From assembly GCA_022793655.1 (NCBI GenBank), contig JAAWDG010000010.1:1-64000 (forward strand): 64,000 bases of DNA, given 5' to 3'. The position numbers and the translations under genes are program-made. Below, piece by piece: positions 1 to 10,150 of this stretch; position 1 is the stretch's first letter; every line of letters starts with the position of its first letter. Under the pieces are notes generated by a model, which was not told the DNA's origin, made no database searches, and saw nothing but the letters and a program-made list of their open reading frames with translations. Source of the DNA: Clostridiales bacterium. Its GTDB lineage: Bacteria > Bacillota > Clostridia > Oscillospirales > CAG-272.

Positions 1-1321
1 GTGTTCCATAATATACGGTATCGCCCACCTTGGGATATCTGTCGGCGGTGAATACATAAACCGGGCCAGTAGACCCGTTCCACAAATAATAATCGTCGGA
101 CGCCTGCTTCGATTTCGGCACATACAGCCACTTTTCATAGTTGTGCCCGTTCTCTTCGGCTCCCGACACTTTTTTTATGTACAGCTTGTTTTCTTCGCCC
201 ACCGTCGGCAGACTTGTTACTGTTGTAACTGTAAAATTCTGTCCAGGGGCACCGGCTGGCCCCGGATCGCCTTGTTCACCTTTTGGCCCTTGCGGCCCTT
301 GTTCTCCTTGTAACCCCTGTTCGCCCTGCGGTCCTCGAATGCTGCCCGTGTTTTTCCAGCTTTTTTCTGTTTCGGACCATATATAGAGATCACTATTTAC
401 CAAATATGCATCGCCCGCTTCACCCTCACCATGTTCCGTCATAAGCGTTTCAGCATCGCTATAGCTTCCCAATATGACAAGCCCTTGTCCATCATTTCCT
501 TTGGGTCCTTGTGGACCCATTTCACCTTGCGGGCCAATCTCACCTCGTTCTCCTTTCGGTCCCTGCTCGCCTTTTTCTCCCTTCTCGCCTTGCGGGCCGG
601 TAAGTCCAATAGGACCCTGTGGGCCAATCTCTCCCTGCGGACCAACATTGCCCTTAAGTGAACTTGAAACATACACGCTTCCATTCCGATATGTGACGAT
701 TAATTGGCTATTTCCATTGAGTATAACTTTTTCAATCGAGGATTCATATGCTTTTTTTGCCTCTGACAGAGCGGTAAGGAGCGCTCCATATTCGTTTTCG
801 GATTCTGCATAGGGATTTGTTAGCACATAATAAGTCTCACGCTTCCATGCCGGCGCTGTATTCGCCATACTCGTTACATTCTTTAAAAATCCATTTTCAT
901 CTTTTGTATAATAAATTTTATAGTTTTGTTCCCAGTCATCCGGTTTTTCGTTTAATAGTATATAAATCGGAAATGATTCACGCCCCGTTACATCAATAGT
1001 AAATTCGGGACTTGCTATAATTTCTCGTTCACTTTGCAACACCAACTGACAATGGACATGACCCGCGCACTGCGTCATTTGCGTAGTAAGCACTGCCTCA
1101 ATTCCGTCAACCGTAATGTTACATTGATTCATCACTTTAGTACCGTCTGACTTCTCGGCATAGAGAATGGCGATATCCGCATCTGAAATATCTAATAATT
1201 CCGTCCCATTCGATAAGGTAAACAAAATAATACGCGAAGCCGTGTCCCCCTGGTATGCGTCAATCACCGCCTGGCGGCCTGAACGTGAAATATCTAAATT
1301 ATATCGCGATACAGCGTTCAT
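1..1321 (-). CDS. Phage baseplate/tail fibre protein with BppU-like N-terminus and collagen-like repeats (partial)
   Basis: The gene starts at an ATG at 1321 behind an AAAAGGAG site and stays open to the left edge, so the C-terminus is missing. Residues 1-110 ([15 protein letters not shown]...) resemble the BppU/tail-fibre N-terminal domain that attaches receptor-binding proteins to a baseplate. Two collagen-like Gly-X-Y stretches follow, at about residues 222-285 and 325-362, rich in GPQGE and GPKGE triplets. After them comes a sequence ([15 protein letters not shown]) typical of the globular inserts between such repeats. The likely role is a trimeric host-recognition fibre. It lies downstream of the giant virion gene on the same strand, separated by a terminator. 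The BppU assignment is from pattern memory; the Gly-X-Y repeats are direct. Confidence 0.75.
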   Translation of the reverse strand, partial: MNAVSRYNLDISRSGRQAVIDAYQGDTASRIILFTLSNGTELLDISDADIAILYAEKSDGTKVMNQCNITVDGIEAVLTTQMTQCAGHVHCQLVLQSEREIIASPEFTIDVTGRESFPIYILLNEKPDDWEQNYKIYYTKDENGFLKNVTSMANTAPAWKRETYYVLTNPYAESENEYGALLTALSEAKKAYESSIEKVILNGNSQLIVTYRNGSVYVSSSLKGNVGPQGEIGPQGPIGLTGPQGEKGEKGEQGPKGERGEIGPQGEMGPQGPKGNDGQGLVILGSYSDAETLMTEHGEGEAGDAYLVNSDLYIWSETEKSWKNTGSIRGPQGEQGLQGEQGPQGPKGEQGDPGPAGAPGQNFTVTTVTSLPTVGEENKLYIKKVSGAEENGHNYEKWLYVPKSKQASDDYYLWNGSTGPVYVFTADRYPKVGDTVYYGT

Positions 1322-1373
1322 CTTGATAATACTCCTTTTAAAGCTGGTTTTTGCTAAGCTGTTTCCCCTATAC

Positions 1374-1405
1374 TATATAAAAAAGAGCGGGGTTTTTCTA
1401 ACCCC
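1374..1405 (-). terminator. Rho-independent terminator after the giant virion gene
   Basis: Read leftward, a GGGGTT/AACCCC stem (arms 1400-1405 and 1389-1394) is followed by GCTCTTTTTT. It lies between the stop codon of the 8.2-kb gene and the start of the tail-fibre gene. Confidence 0.7.
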
Positions 1406-1414
1406 ACCCTAATA

Positions 1415-4400
1415 TTATTTTTCATTCTTTGCTTTTTTCCAGTCAGCAAGAGTGCCGGCTGGGCTCTTCACAACAAAGTATTTTCGGATATAGCTTAGCG
1501 CTGTTTGATCGTCAATGTCACCGGCAAGGTAAGCCTTTTTGCACTGCTCCTTCGCCTCATCACGGACATAACGCTCGGCTGCATCGCCCGTTTCATCGGT
1601 ATATCGTTTGTAACGGTCCATGGCTTGCGGAATCCCTTTTCCTGTCGCAAAGGCTTCATACAGTTCTTTTGTTTGCGAAAACTCCTCTTTCGGGTGCTCT
1701 TTCTTAAAGAGCCAGTTGTCCGTTTTTTTAGCAAGTTCAGCCTGTGACCATAGCCCCGTTTGCAAGAGTTCATTAGAAAGTGCCTGCCGCTCCCTTTCCT
1801 CCGCCTTCTGGTACTTGTCTTTGTAAAATTCGCTAACTTTCGCCTTTACAGAATCGATATCAAACTGAGAAGCCAGTTCTTTGATATATTCAACCGCCTC
1901 GTCGCTGCTCATATGCTTTGTATCAATTTCAGCCACTCTGGCAGCCATAGTCTCTTCGTATTTCCTCACCTTCAGATCATCGTGTCCCATCCAGCTTACC
2001 GCATTGTTCCAAAGAGCAATCACCTCTCTTGTCGCGTTCGCAAAAGGCACTCCCGTAAGGGAAGAAATGCCGGTCAGCATATCATAAATCGCTTTGTATG
2101 GCTCGCTCTCTCCTTGAAACGCACTCATAACCGTTTGTATGCCTGTCAACATCTCTGAAATAGCGGTCATGTCGTTGATCTTGGCAGAAGCCGCCTCTCC
2201 AATGCTTTTCCCCTGAATCAAATCGCAAGCCACCGACCACAAATCTGCAATATAGGGAATTTCAGATAAAAGAGGCATGTCGTCGAGAAGAGCCTGCGGG
2301 ATTTGCTCTTCCATCTTGGTCAAAAAATCCTTGTCCCTTTCGTCACGCCATCCGCCGGCCAGTGCGTCAGTCAGAGTTTCCAAAGCATAGGAAACAAACA
2401 TCACAGCCAGCGCTGTGCCGGCATTCGCCCAGGCTTCTTTAACGCCTACGCCCGCTTGCTGCGCGTCATGCACCTTCACAAGCGCGTCGTGCGCCACATT
2501 ATAAGAAACGGCTGCCTCGGACATATACGCAGTCATCATTTTCACGCTGTCTCTCTTGCTGCGCATCAGCTGTGACCTTGTCAAAACGGAATCGACTACC
2601 TGTGTCTTGTAAACCACCTCATCAAATCTGCGGTTTACCGCTTCATTAAACTCTTCGGTACCGCGGATAAAGCCCTGATCCTCGGCTTCAAGCCCTACAG
2701 CGGCCCATAATCTGCGCCATGTCCATTCATCCGCCTTCTCCGCCAGTGCCATGCTGCCATTCACCAGTTTTTCTCGCAAGGTTTCCTGCCCGGATATTAG
2801 ATCCTGTATATTACGGCTTACCGAAGCGTCGTAAAAGCCAAAAGATTTCCAGTTAGCAATTCCCGACTTTCCCATCATGTCGCTATTCTTCTTAAATGAT
2901 TGCTTATCAGTCATTGCCGCCGCCAAATACTTGGGGTTTATCACATAAGCCGCCCGTACATAGGAAAGTGGCTGTAATACCGCCACCTTCAAATTGCCAG
3001 CCACTTTCGTGGCTTTCGCGGTACTTAAAAACTTGCCGGTAAGTGATTTTGCGCCAAGATCGCCGCTATTTCCGTTCAGATCACTCATTAGGTTGCCAAA
3101 ATATCCAGTCATTTCTTTTCCGAGAAATGTTTCCACCTGTCTCTTCACACTGGAATCATCAATTTTTTTACCTTCTGCTGTGTAATCAACACGTTCCCAC
3201 CAGCGATTTGCATTTAATACAGCCGGTCCCAACGCATTTTGAGCGGCCATTTGATACATATGGTCGGCAAACACATCAAAGATATTACTAATAACAAGCG
3301 CATTATTCGCTCCTTTAGTTATCTTATTATTGAAAGAACGATTGAGCAGTCCGTATAAATTGCTGTGATTGCTTTCGGAGATAAAGACTTCCTCGGTCGT
3401 TTCAAGACTTCCTTTGTCCACCGTCATTGGAAAATAGTTTTCCTCCATAAAAAAGTGGATTCCCCAACGCTGCATAGAAATCTCGTTGCCCCATCTGGCT
3501 CCCACCTTAGACATATACTCCTGCAAAGCGTCAGCCATGGCTTTTTGCTCAGCGGTGAGCGTCCCGATAATCTTTTTCACATCCGCTTCACGCAGGCTCA
3601 CCCTTTCCATGGTTCCGCCCAGCTGCCCGTTTTTCTTGTATTTCTGCGTTCGGATACCTCCGTTTAGTGGGTCATAGAGGTGTCCTTTTGCGCTTTCCCG
3701 TTTGGATAAAGCATATAAGCTCATTATCTGTGCTGTGGTCATTTGAACGTGCTTACCGGAAGAAATGTCGATCCAATGCTCGTCTTGATTCCATGACTTT
3801 ACAGCCCGTTCTTTGCCTTTCATCACCTCTTCGGTAAAATCCAAAATTTCTCTGGTGTGCATGGCCAGCTTGTCAGCTCCGGCAGTCAGTTCTTCAAAAA
3901 TCGCCCGGCCGCCTTCTCCCAGCCGTTCAAAGAAATAGACCGGCGTCAGATTATCCACATTCAAGAAGGTATCTGCCGCATTCCGTCTCTTTCCGCTTCG
4001 CTTCTCAAGCCGCGCCAGCGTGTTCTTCGTATCTTTACGTGCATCGTCAATGTGCCGATATCTCGCCGCGTTCAATGCGTTATCATATCCCTTTGCCGCC
4101 TTGCGAATCACCTGCAACACCATATCCAGCTGTTTTAGCTGTTCCGCGCTCATCAGGTTCAGCGCATTTTCTCCCTGCTCAAGGGATTCCACATAGTAAC
4201 CGGTCAGATTCTCTAAACTGTGCGCCAAATCGTCCAGCATCCCGCCATATCCTTCCGGCAAATCGATGTCCGCCATCGTGAGACGCCCCTCATTGTCATA
4301 GAGTGCTCTGCGAATTTCCTCAATTTGTTCAGAAAGTGATCGTGAAATTTTGTTAGAGCCTTCAAGCGCCATGAAAAGATTTTGCACCGCCGGCTTTAAA

Positions 4401-7400
4401 GCGTCTGCAATATGGTCATTTTTAGAATTGCTCACCATCGCGCCCGCAATGCTTTTCATGCATTTTTTCACACGCCTCAGCACTTGTTCGCGGTTGTATT
4501 TTTCATTTTTAGCAGAGCGAAGTTTGTCTATCCTCTGCCGGTATTCCTCTTTCAGCGCCTCTATTTGTGCGTTTTTGTCGGCTGTGCGCTGCGTTAGCCG
4601 CTGCTGGTAATGCGCGCTTTGCTCATGGGCCAGCTTTTCATACTTTAAGCGTTGCTCGTAAAGTTTATGATACTGTTTACCCGCAAAGTTTTGCATCACT
4701 GGGTCAAGCAGTCTGCGCGCCACTTCCATTTCCACATCTGCCGCCAAAAGACGGCGGCTGTCTCCTAAGTGCCATATTTCAATTCCGTCAGAGACTTCAT
4801 AGAATCGATTGGCTTTAATCAAGTCAGACGCCACACGCAGCGCATAGGCCTGCGCTGTGTTGACCGCAATCGTTTCATTCGGGCTGGTACCTTCAATATT
4901 TGCCAAAATCTCATAAGCCTTTTTTAAATCGGCGCGGGCGGCAGCAAACCTTTCTTTCTTTGCAAAAATACGAAACGAACTTAAAACATCTCTCATATAT
5001 TTGCTCAGCAACTCGTCGCTCGGCACTTTTATCTTTTTTAATGTTAGTCCTTGTTTTAATAACGTGTTCTGCGCCTGCAAAGTCTCGTTTTGGTTCACCA
5101 ATTCCCGCATTTGCCGCTGTTCTTGGGTTTCGCTTGAACGCTGTTTCTTCACCTCGCCTTTCTTTCCCAGTGTATCATTTTTGTCTTTTTGCATATCATT
5201 ACTATTGACAGACGGTGCCTTTTGTGGTACAGTATTGTTAGACTGTGTTTCATGTCTATAGTCCATTGCATTTTGCGATTGGACTGTACTGGCACGGTCT
5301 TTTTTTATTTCTAAATTTGTTTGCATAAAATCGATAACATCATAGAGAACCATCTCTTTGTTAGATGTAAAACCGACAATCACTTTGGCAGAATAGTCAT
5401 TCTCGCCTACCCGAAGCAACACATCGCCTCGTGCAAACTCTTTGAAACTATCTTTACGCGCATGTTTTAAGTCCTCATTAATATAGTTAGTAGACGCAAG
5501 TACAATTTCGTCAAGCTGCCCCGCCGCTTTGAATTTGTCCTCGTAAACGGCAGACAAAACTCTCCTTGTTCTCTGTGTATATTTTGATCCCGTATATTCA
5601 TTTTGTGTTTTTCGGTTGACCTTAATCAAACGTCCACTCACAGGAATACCTTGCGAAAACTTACCAGCAATGGTGTTTTTTACAGTCCGCACCCATTCAG
5701 AGTGTGGCACACCTTTTAGTATATCCTCTTCCACTATGACAACAGGCTGATTTTGAGTAGTATAGGCAATCGAATATTTTACATTGCCACTTTGTACATC
5801 CTGTTGTGTATATTCCTTCCCCTCCACGCTTTCCAATAATTTCGCAAACCGCTTGTTGATCTTATCAAGCATAGCTTGGTCTTTCAGCAGCTCGTTTACA
5901 ATCGTGTCGTTCTGATGGGATACCGCATAAGACTGAATCGCCTTTTTCAGCATGTCGGACAGTTCAGTCAAGAAATCCTTGATTTTTTCAAGCACCCCTT
6001 TGTCCGCTTTGTGGCTGAAATCGTTTAAAAATTCGCCGTTTGAGAGCGCGTCAAAGCAAGCGTCCGCCGCCATTTCCTCGTGTAAATACTGTGTTTTTTT
6101 GGCCTCGGAGAGGCCTTTTGTTTCGCCCGCATACCGCTTGGCGAAATCTTTGTAAACCTTCTCATACAGCCCCTTTTCTTTGAGCCAGTCAATCACCTCT
6201 TTTTGCAAAAGTGCCGCCTGTTCAGGGTTGATGTTAGCTACATAGTGGAAAGTCTCGTGTCCCAGCGTGCGGGTTAAGGTGCCCTCGGAAATGTCAAGGG
6301 AAAGTAAAATCTTGTTGGTGCCGGTAATGTGGCAGCCGTCCACTCCCGCGGCAAGGGGAGCAAACAGCACCTCGGTCCCTGCCTTTTTCGCTACCTTGTC
6401 AATTAGGTCAATCACCTTGCCCGCATGCTTGCCAAGGCTTTTCCGGTAGGCCGCCTCGACCTGCTCCCGGCTGATTCCCTGCGCGTAAGATACGCCGGTC
6501 TTGTGCGGCCCCTTGCGGCCTGCGTCATAGGCAATTTGCTTAAAGTGTGGGGAGGCCTTCTTCATCGCACTGACAAGCGCTGCTCCGCCCTCAAAAACAT
6601 CTGCCTCGCTGTCCATCGCCATTCCGCTTTGCCCTAACCGGTAGTAGGCGCTGAATACCGCCGGCATCTGATCATACCGCAGCTTGGTCTCGGTGCTGGC
6701 CGCTCCAATAAAAGCATTCGCCGCCTGTACATCGTTCATATCAGCCGCCGCTTCAAACATGGCCCCCGCAAGGCCCGAACGATCGCTGATCTCTTCTGCC
6801 GTAATAGTGCGCTCACCAGCGCTCTGCCCTTTTTTGTCTTTCACGCTCACCGTCATACTGCCGTCTTCATGCAAGGCTGTAATTTCCTGCAAGCGGACCA
6901 CCTGCTGTCCCTGCTGATTAATAAGCGGGTGTGCAATCGCCTCTACTCCGCGCCCTGTTACGTGCTGGTATAGGTTCTCCGCTTCCTCTGCCGCCGCACT
7001 AAATGTTTTTTCCGATTGCTCATAAAAGAATTTCGCAAAAGAGCTGTTTGTATCCTCCCGCAGCTCTTTCACAATCGCCTGTGCCTCTTCACTTTTCTCG
7101 AAAAGCGCGCTCTCGTCCGCCGTCATCTCCTGCCCGGTTAACGCCTTGTAGGTCACACCCGTCAGCGTGTCGGCCTGATCCACACCTTGGTCAATGAGCT
7201 CCTGGCGGATCGCGTTTTTCTGCCCGGTTTTCACCGCTTCGTCCACCGCAGCAAAGCGTTGTTCGTTCACTGCCTTCATTAGCGTTCGGGTATCGCTTTT
7301 CGTCAAAGCCGGCGCATTTTCCGCCGTATACTTATGCGCAATTTGATAGGCTTTGCTGTCCTCTGGCAAAATGGACAAAGCCGTTTCTATCAAATTTTCC

Positions 7401-9613
7401 CCTTTGCCATTACGCAGTGCCGCCTTCGCGTCAGATCGGTTTTGCATGGCACCTGCCGCTTTACCTGTCACTTTAGAAGCACCTTGTTGTACAATCGCCG
7501 AGCCGCCAGAGATCATCATGCCCGATAATGCCCCAGCCACAAAAGCCGGCGCATCTTCGCTTACCAATTCACCCAGCGTTTGGCTAAGTGCTTCTTGCAA
7601 ACTCATACCGCTTTCCTGCTTATCGGCAATTCCCTGTAATAGCTCGCTCTCACGGCCGTCCAAAGCAGCATCAAATAGCCGCATTCCCCAGTTGCTTGCC
7701 ACTTCTTCGAGGCCCTCATTTTTAGCGGATTGAATCAGCATAGCCAGGATGCCCGTCTTATTACGATTTCGCACCGCGTCCATAATCTCACCTATGGAAT
7801 AGGTTTCGCTCAAACTCTCAACGGTGAAAGAGGCCATGGCATAAGTCAACGCTCTTTCGTTACTCTCGCCTGCCTGCAAACGTGAATACAGTTCGTTTGC
7901 CGCCCCTGTGCTGGCCATAATTACGCCTGTCAGTTTAGAGGCAGCTAAAGCGGCTCCCGCTTTTGCTCCACTCATTGCCCCGGCCGTTCCGCCGCCAACG
8001 CCACCAACAACTGATCCTACAGCAGCCCCAGCCAGAGTAGTTCCGCCAACCACAAGAACATTTTGTATAGCCGAGTTCACCGTTCCATACGTAAAGGCTG
8101 CTATATTACCAGCCTCTTCGCCAAAACGATCGGTATAGTAATTTCGTATGTTTTCAGTTAATTGTTCAGAAGAAACCTGCGCATTTCTTATTTTTTTAAA
8201 ACCATCATTATAGGTATAAGCCTTGTAGGCGTCTCCGTCAACGCCTTGCCAAAGTCCCCTGACTCCTTCAAAAATCGCCGCCGGCGTCCCTGCAATATTG
8301 TTTCCAATGTTAGCAAGGGTCTGCCCTGCTAATTCCAAGGCATTCATTTCGGCCGCTTTTTCCTTGGCCTGCATCGCCTCTTCTCTTGCCTTGTCCAGTG
8401 ACTGTATATTTTTGCGCCACTGTGCCAGCTCTTTGACATAGTCATCGCTCTTTCCCGCCAGCTTGCTTCCCAAGTTCTTGCGCAGTTCTTTCAAGTTTTT
8501 GGAATCATTATAGGTATCAAGATAAGCTAAAGTCTCTTCGTCAAGCGCCTCTACCCTCGCCCGCCATTCCTGCGGAATCGCTGAATCATTTAATTGTTCA
8601 GCCGCTTCGGTATAGTATTTTTCGCGTTTTAAAATATCTTCATAGCCCATCTCGTCCATTTGGCGTTCCAAATAGGCAAGCCTTTTCTCGGCCCACTCCG
8701 TTTCTTTGCCAGAATACTTCCCTTGATAATAATTCTCATCAATTTCTGCCCATTCATTATATATCGCATTAAATTCTTTTGAGCGAACAGAAGCTGCATC
8801 CTGCTTTAAGTAATCAAGTCTTGTGCCATGATCCTCATCAGTCGCATCAATCCCCGCATAGCCCGATAATAAATCATAGTCCTCTTGCGTCAAAATGCCA
8901 TCTAAATAATCTTGGTCTGCCTTTCGCATCACATCCGCATAAGATGATTCACCCACACCATATTTTTGACCGTATTTGACTGCAAGGAGTGTATTTGCCC
9001 GATCAATCTGATCTTGATAGATGTATTTGCCGGTGTCAATCTCTATATCCGCTGTAGCGGCGCCTAAAATTCTCTGATTTTCTTTCACGATCTTTTCAGT
9101 GCCCGCCGCTTTGCGTTCATCAATAAAGGCCTGTACATCCTCAATCGTCTTCAGCTTGCTGAATGTATCATATTCTTCCGCATCTTTGTACTGTCCGTAA
9201 ATATCCCGCAAATTGGCGCCAATCTGGTTTAAAGAACTGGTGTTCTTTAACCGATTTTGAGAACCAGAGTATTTCTGAGCATATCCCGAATCAGCAAAGG
9301 ACTGCATCTGCTGTACCTGGGACGTTAAGCTTCCCTTGTCCTGATCAGAAAGCGAAGAAAGGGGGAGCCACTTTAATAGCTGATCCCCCTGATTTAGAAA
9401 TGATTTGCGCTGTTCGTCCAGCGTGTCAAACTGCCCCGCTGGCGTGTACCCTGCCTGTGCGTTGGTATAGCCGGAAAGCATGGTTTGATAGTTTTGGTCA
9501 ATCGAAGAAATCTCCTTCGCCACTACCTCGTCGGCATGCTGTCTTAATACCTGTTCGATGGCTTGTCTCTGCTTTTCTTCCTGCTGCTTTCGCACCTCTG
9601 CTAAATTTGCCAT
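1415..9613 (-). CDS. Giant polyvalent phage virion protein (2,732 aa) with zinc metallopeptidase and BECR-like segments
   Basis: An uninterrupted 8.2-kb gene starting at an ATG behind AGAAAGGGC. Residues 1-430 are helical and charged. About 515-575 is a Gly/Ala-rich hydrophobic stretch that could enter a membrane. A zincin motif GHETFHYV sits near residue 1120, with HEEMAAD about 50 residues later as a candidate third ligand. About 1280-1430 (NEYTGSKYTQRTRR) resembles the barnase/EndoU/colicin/RelE-like nuclease domains found in phage large polyvalent proteins. After a Lys-rich linker come coiled coils (about 1535-1720) and a long helical C-terminus (about 2070-2620). Proteins of this kind are thought to be packaged and injected with the DNA, delivering several enzymes at once. 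Domain identities other than HExxH are inferences. The size is at the upper end for phage proteins. Confidence 0.75.
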   Translation of the reverse strand: MANLAEVRKQQEEKQRQAIEQVLRQHADEVVAKEISSIDQNYQTMLSGYTNAQAGYTPAGQFDTLDEQRKSFLNQGDQLLKWLPLSSLSDQDKGSLTSQVQQMQSFADSGYAQKYSGSQNRLKNTSSLNQIGANLRDIYGQYKDAEEYDTFSKLKTIEDVQAFIDERKAAGTEKIVKENQRILGAATADIEIDTGKYIYQDQIDRANTLLAVKYGQKYGVGESSYADVMRKADQDYLDGILTQEDYDLLSGYAGIDATDEDHGTRLDYLKQDAASVRSKEFNAIYNEWAEIDENYYQGKYSGKETEWAEKRLAYLERQMDEMGYEDILKREKYYTEAAEQLNDSAIPQEWRARVEALDEETLAYLDTYNDSKNLKELRKNLGSKLAGKSDDYVKELAQWRKNIQSLDKAREEAMQAKEKAAEMNALELAGQTLANIGNNIAGTPAAIFEGVRGLWQGVDGDAYKAYTYNDGFKKIRNAQVSSEQLTENIRNYYTDRFGEEAGNIAAFTYGTVNSAIQNVLVVGGTTLAGAAVGSVVGGVGGGTAGAMSGAKAGAALAASKLTGVIMASTGAANELYSRLQAGESNERALTYAMASFTVESLSETYSIGEIMDAVRNRNKTGILAMLIQSAKNEGLEEVASNWGMRLFDAALDGRESELLQGIADKQESGMSLQEALSQTLGELVSEDAPAFVAGALSGMMISGGSAIVQQGASKVTGKAAGAMQNRSDAKAALRNGKGENLIETALSILPEDSKAYQIAHKYTAENAPALTKSDTRTLMKAVNEQRFAAVDEAVKTGQKNAIRQELIDQGVDQADTLTGVTYKALTGQEMTADESALFEKSEEAQAIVKELREDTNSSFAKFFYEQSEKTFSAAAEEAENLYQHVTGRGVEAIAHPLINQQGQQVVRLQEITALHEDGSMTVSVKDKKGQSAGERTITAEEISDRSGLAGAMFEAAADMNDVQAANAFIGAASTETKLRYDQMPAVFSAYYRLGQSGMAMDSEADVFEGGAALVSAMKKASPHFKQIAYDAGRKGPHKTGVSYAQGISREQVEAAYRKSLGKHAGKVIDLIDKVAKKAGTEVLFAPLAAGVDGCHITGTNKILLSLDISEGTLTRTLGHETFHYVANINPEQAALLQKEVIDWLKEKGLYEKVYKDFAKRYAGETKGLSEAKKTQYLHEEMAADACFDALSNGEFLNDFSHKADKGVLEKIKDFLTELSDMLKKAIQSYAVSHQNDTIVNELLKDQAMLDKINKRFAKLLESVEGKEYTQQDVQSGNVKYSIAYTTQNQPVVIVEEDILKGVPHSEWVRTVKNTIAGKFSQGIPVSGRLIKVNRKTQNEYTGSKYTQRTRRVLSAVYEDKFKAAGQLDEIVLASTNYINEDLKHARKDSFKEFARGDVLLRVGENDYSAKVIVGFTSNKEMVLYDVIDFMQTNLEIKKDRASTVQSQNAMDYRHETQSNNTVPQKAPSVNSNDMQKDKNDTLGKKGEVKKQRSSETQEQRQMRELVNQNETLQAQNTLLKQGLTLKKIKVPSDELLSKYMRDVLSSFRIFAKKERFAAARADLKKAYEILANIEGTSPNETIAVNTAQAYALRVASDLIKANRFYEVSDGIEIWHLGDSRRLLAADVEMEVARRLLDPVMQNFAGKQYHKLYEQRLKYEKLAHEQSAHYQQRLTQRTADKNAQIEALKEEYRQRIDKLRSAKNEKYNREQVLRRVKKCMKSIAGAMVSNSKNDHIADALKPAVQNLFMALEGSNKISRSLSEQIEEIRRALYDNEGRLTMADIDLPEGYGGMLDDLAHSLENLTGYYVESLEQGENALNLMSAEQLKQLDMVLQVIRKAAKGYDNALNAARYRHIDDARKDTKNTLARLEKRSGKRRNAADTFLNVDNLTPVYFFERLGEGGRAIFEELTAGADKLAMHTREILDFTEEVMKGKERAVKSWNQDEHWIDISSGKHVQMTTAQIMSLYALSKRESAKGHLYDPLNGGIRTQKYKKNGQLGGTMERVSLREADVKKIIGTLTAEQKAMADALQEYMSKVGARWGNEISMQRWGIHFFMEENYFPMTVDKGSLETTEEVFISESNHSNLYGLLNRSFNNKITKGANNALVISNIFDVFADHMYQMAAQNALGPAVLNANRWWERVDYTAEGKKIDDSSVKRQVETFLGKEMTGYFGNLMSDLNGNSGDLGAKSLTGKFLSTAKATKVAGNLKVAVLQPLSYVRAAYVINPKYLAAAMTDKQSFKKNSDMMGKSGIANWKSFGFYDASVSRNIQDLISGQETLREKLVNGSMALAEKADEWTWRRLWAAVGLEAEDQGFIRGTEEFNEAVNRRFDEVVYKTQVVDSVLTRSQLMRSKRDSVKMMTAYMSEAAVSYNVAHDALVKVHDAQQAGVGVKEAWANAGTALAVMFVSYALETLTDALAGGWRDERDKDFLTKMEEQIPQALLDDMPLLSEIPYIADLWSVACDLIQGKSIGEAASAKINDMTAISEMLTGIQTVMSAFQGESEPYKAIYDMLTGISSLTGVPFANATREVIALWNNAVSWMGHDDLKVRKYEETMAARVAEIDTKHMSSDEAVEYIKELASQFDIDSVKAKVSEFYKDKYQKAEERERQALSNELLQTGLWSQAELAKKTDNWLFKKEHPKEEFSQTKELYEAFATGKGIPQAMDRYKRYTDETGDAAERYVRDEAKEQCKKAYLAGDIDDQTALSYIRKYFVVKSPAGTLADWKKAKNEK

Positions 9614-9652
9614 AATATAAGCCCTTTCTTATCATACGTGTTCATTTAGCCA

Positions 9653-9682
9653 ATTATAGCAAGGCGCCGCGCCCTTTTCTAA
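9653..9682 (-). promoter_or_regulatory. Candidate promoter of the giant virion gene
   Basis: Read leftward, an extended -10 TGCTATAAT (TATAAT at 9653-9658) lies 18 bp from a weak -35 TTAGAA (9677-9682). The spacer holds a near-palindromic GC-rich run (AAGGGCGCGGCGCCTT). It is about 40 bp before the 8.2-kb gene and may be a late promoter needing an activator. Confidence 0.4.
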
Positions 9683-9717
9683 CCCACAAAAATATAAATT
9701 TATGCGATTGATTCAGA

Positions 9718-9936
9718 TCATGTCTGCCCATATTTCTCATTCATCAGCATTTTATAAATCATACAGTCCTGATAAGCCGCATTGCAATAAACACTTTGAC
9801 ATCCTTTCTTGTCAGCTGCTCTTAAAAATATGGTGCTAAAGGTTGCCTGTTCGCTTGGTCCTTCACAATTAATCCGTGTGCTGCCTTCGCTAATATAAAA
9901 AGGGCACTTAACGTTCGCCGCGTTCCAGTCCGTCAC
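9718..9936 (-). CDS. Small cysteine-rich phage protein (72 aa)
   Basis: Starts at GTG (MTDWNAANVKC) eight bases after AAGGAGG. It has six Cys spread through the chain (VKCPF, INCEGP, GCQSVYC, YQDC) and ends in MLMNEKYGQT. Similar small Cys proteins of unknown function are common next to the sigma-like ArpU/DUF1492 genes of Firmicutes phages, and a remnant of such a gene lies directly upstream here. The Cys spacing suggests metal binding. It is the last gene of the early operon before the giant virion gene. Confidence 0.65.
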   Translation of the reverse strand: MTDWNAANVKCPFYISEGSTRINCEGPSEQATFSTIFLRAADKKGCQSVYCNAAYQDCMIYKMLMNEKYGQT

Positions 9937-9980
9937 ATGAACCTCCTTTTTAACTGCTGCAAATATTCTTTTGCCTTCAT
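9933..9980 (-). pseudogene. N-terminal remnant resembling an ArpU/DUF1492-type phage regulator (15 aa)
   Basis: The frame reads MKAKEYLQQLKRRFM and then stops; its TGA overlaps the GTG of the next gene. The first eight residues match the typical start of the sigma-like DUF1492/ArpU family of Firmicutes phages (MxAKEYLxQ). The rest of that protein, normally well over 100 residues, is missing, and the frame runs into the ribosome binding site of the Cys-rich gene. I read it as a deletion scar. It could instead be a translated coupling peptide. Confidence 0.4.
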
Positions 9981-10011
9981 GCCCATATTCCTTTCACACC
10001 TTGACTACCGA

Positions 10012-10143
10012 CTAAACCAATATACCGATCACAAAACCAATAACGAAAAAGATAATCGCTACAACAACCCAGGAAAGCACTACACGCTTGCCTACAGATG
10101 TTTTGCTGATTCGCCTTGCATAGCTCACTCTGTTTCTTTTCAT
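10012..10143 (-). CDS. Single-span membrane peptide (43 aa)
   Basis: ATG at 10143 with AGGAT just upstream, overlapping the end of the preceding zinc-ribbon gene. The protein begins with a basic stretch (MKRNRVSYARRISK) followed by a hydrophobic segment of about 22 residues (VVLSWVVVAIIFF...) that runs to the C-terminus. This predicts one membrane span with the N-terminus inside. I do not recognise a family. A small membrane role in lysis, exclusion or lysogeny is possible but not shown. Confidence 0.55.
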   Translation of the reverse strand: MKRNRVSYARRISKTSVGKRVVLSWVVVAIIFFVIGFVIGILV

Positions 10144-10150
10144 TTTTATC

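Noticed and set aside
141-812. Plus-strand proline-, cysteine- and glycine-rich ORFs that look like repetitive proteins
   Set aside because: They are antisense shadows of the collagen-like Gly-X-Y repeats in the minus-strand tail-fibre gene, which has a proper start and a ribosome binding site.
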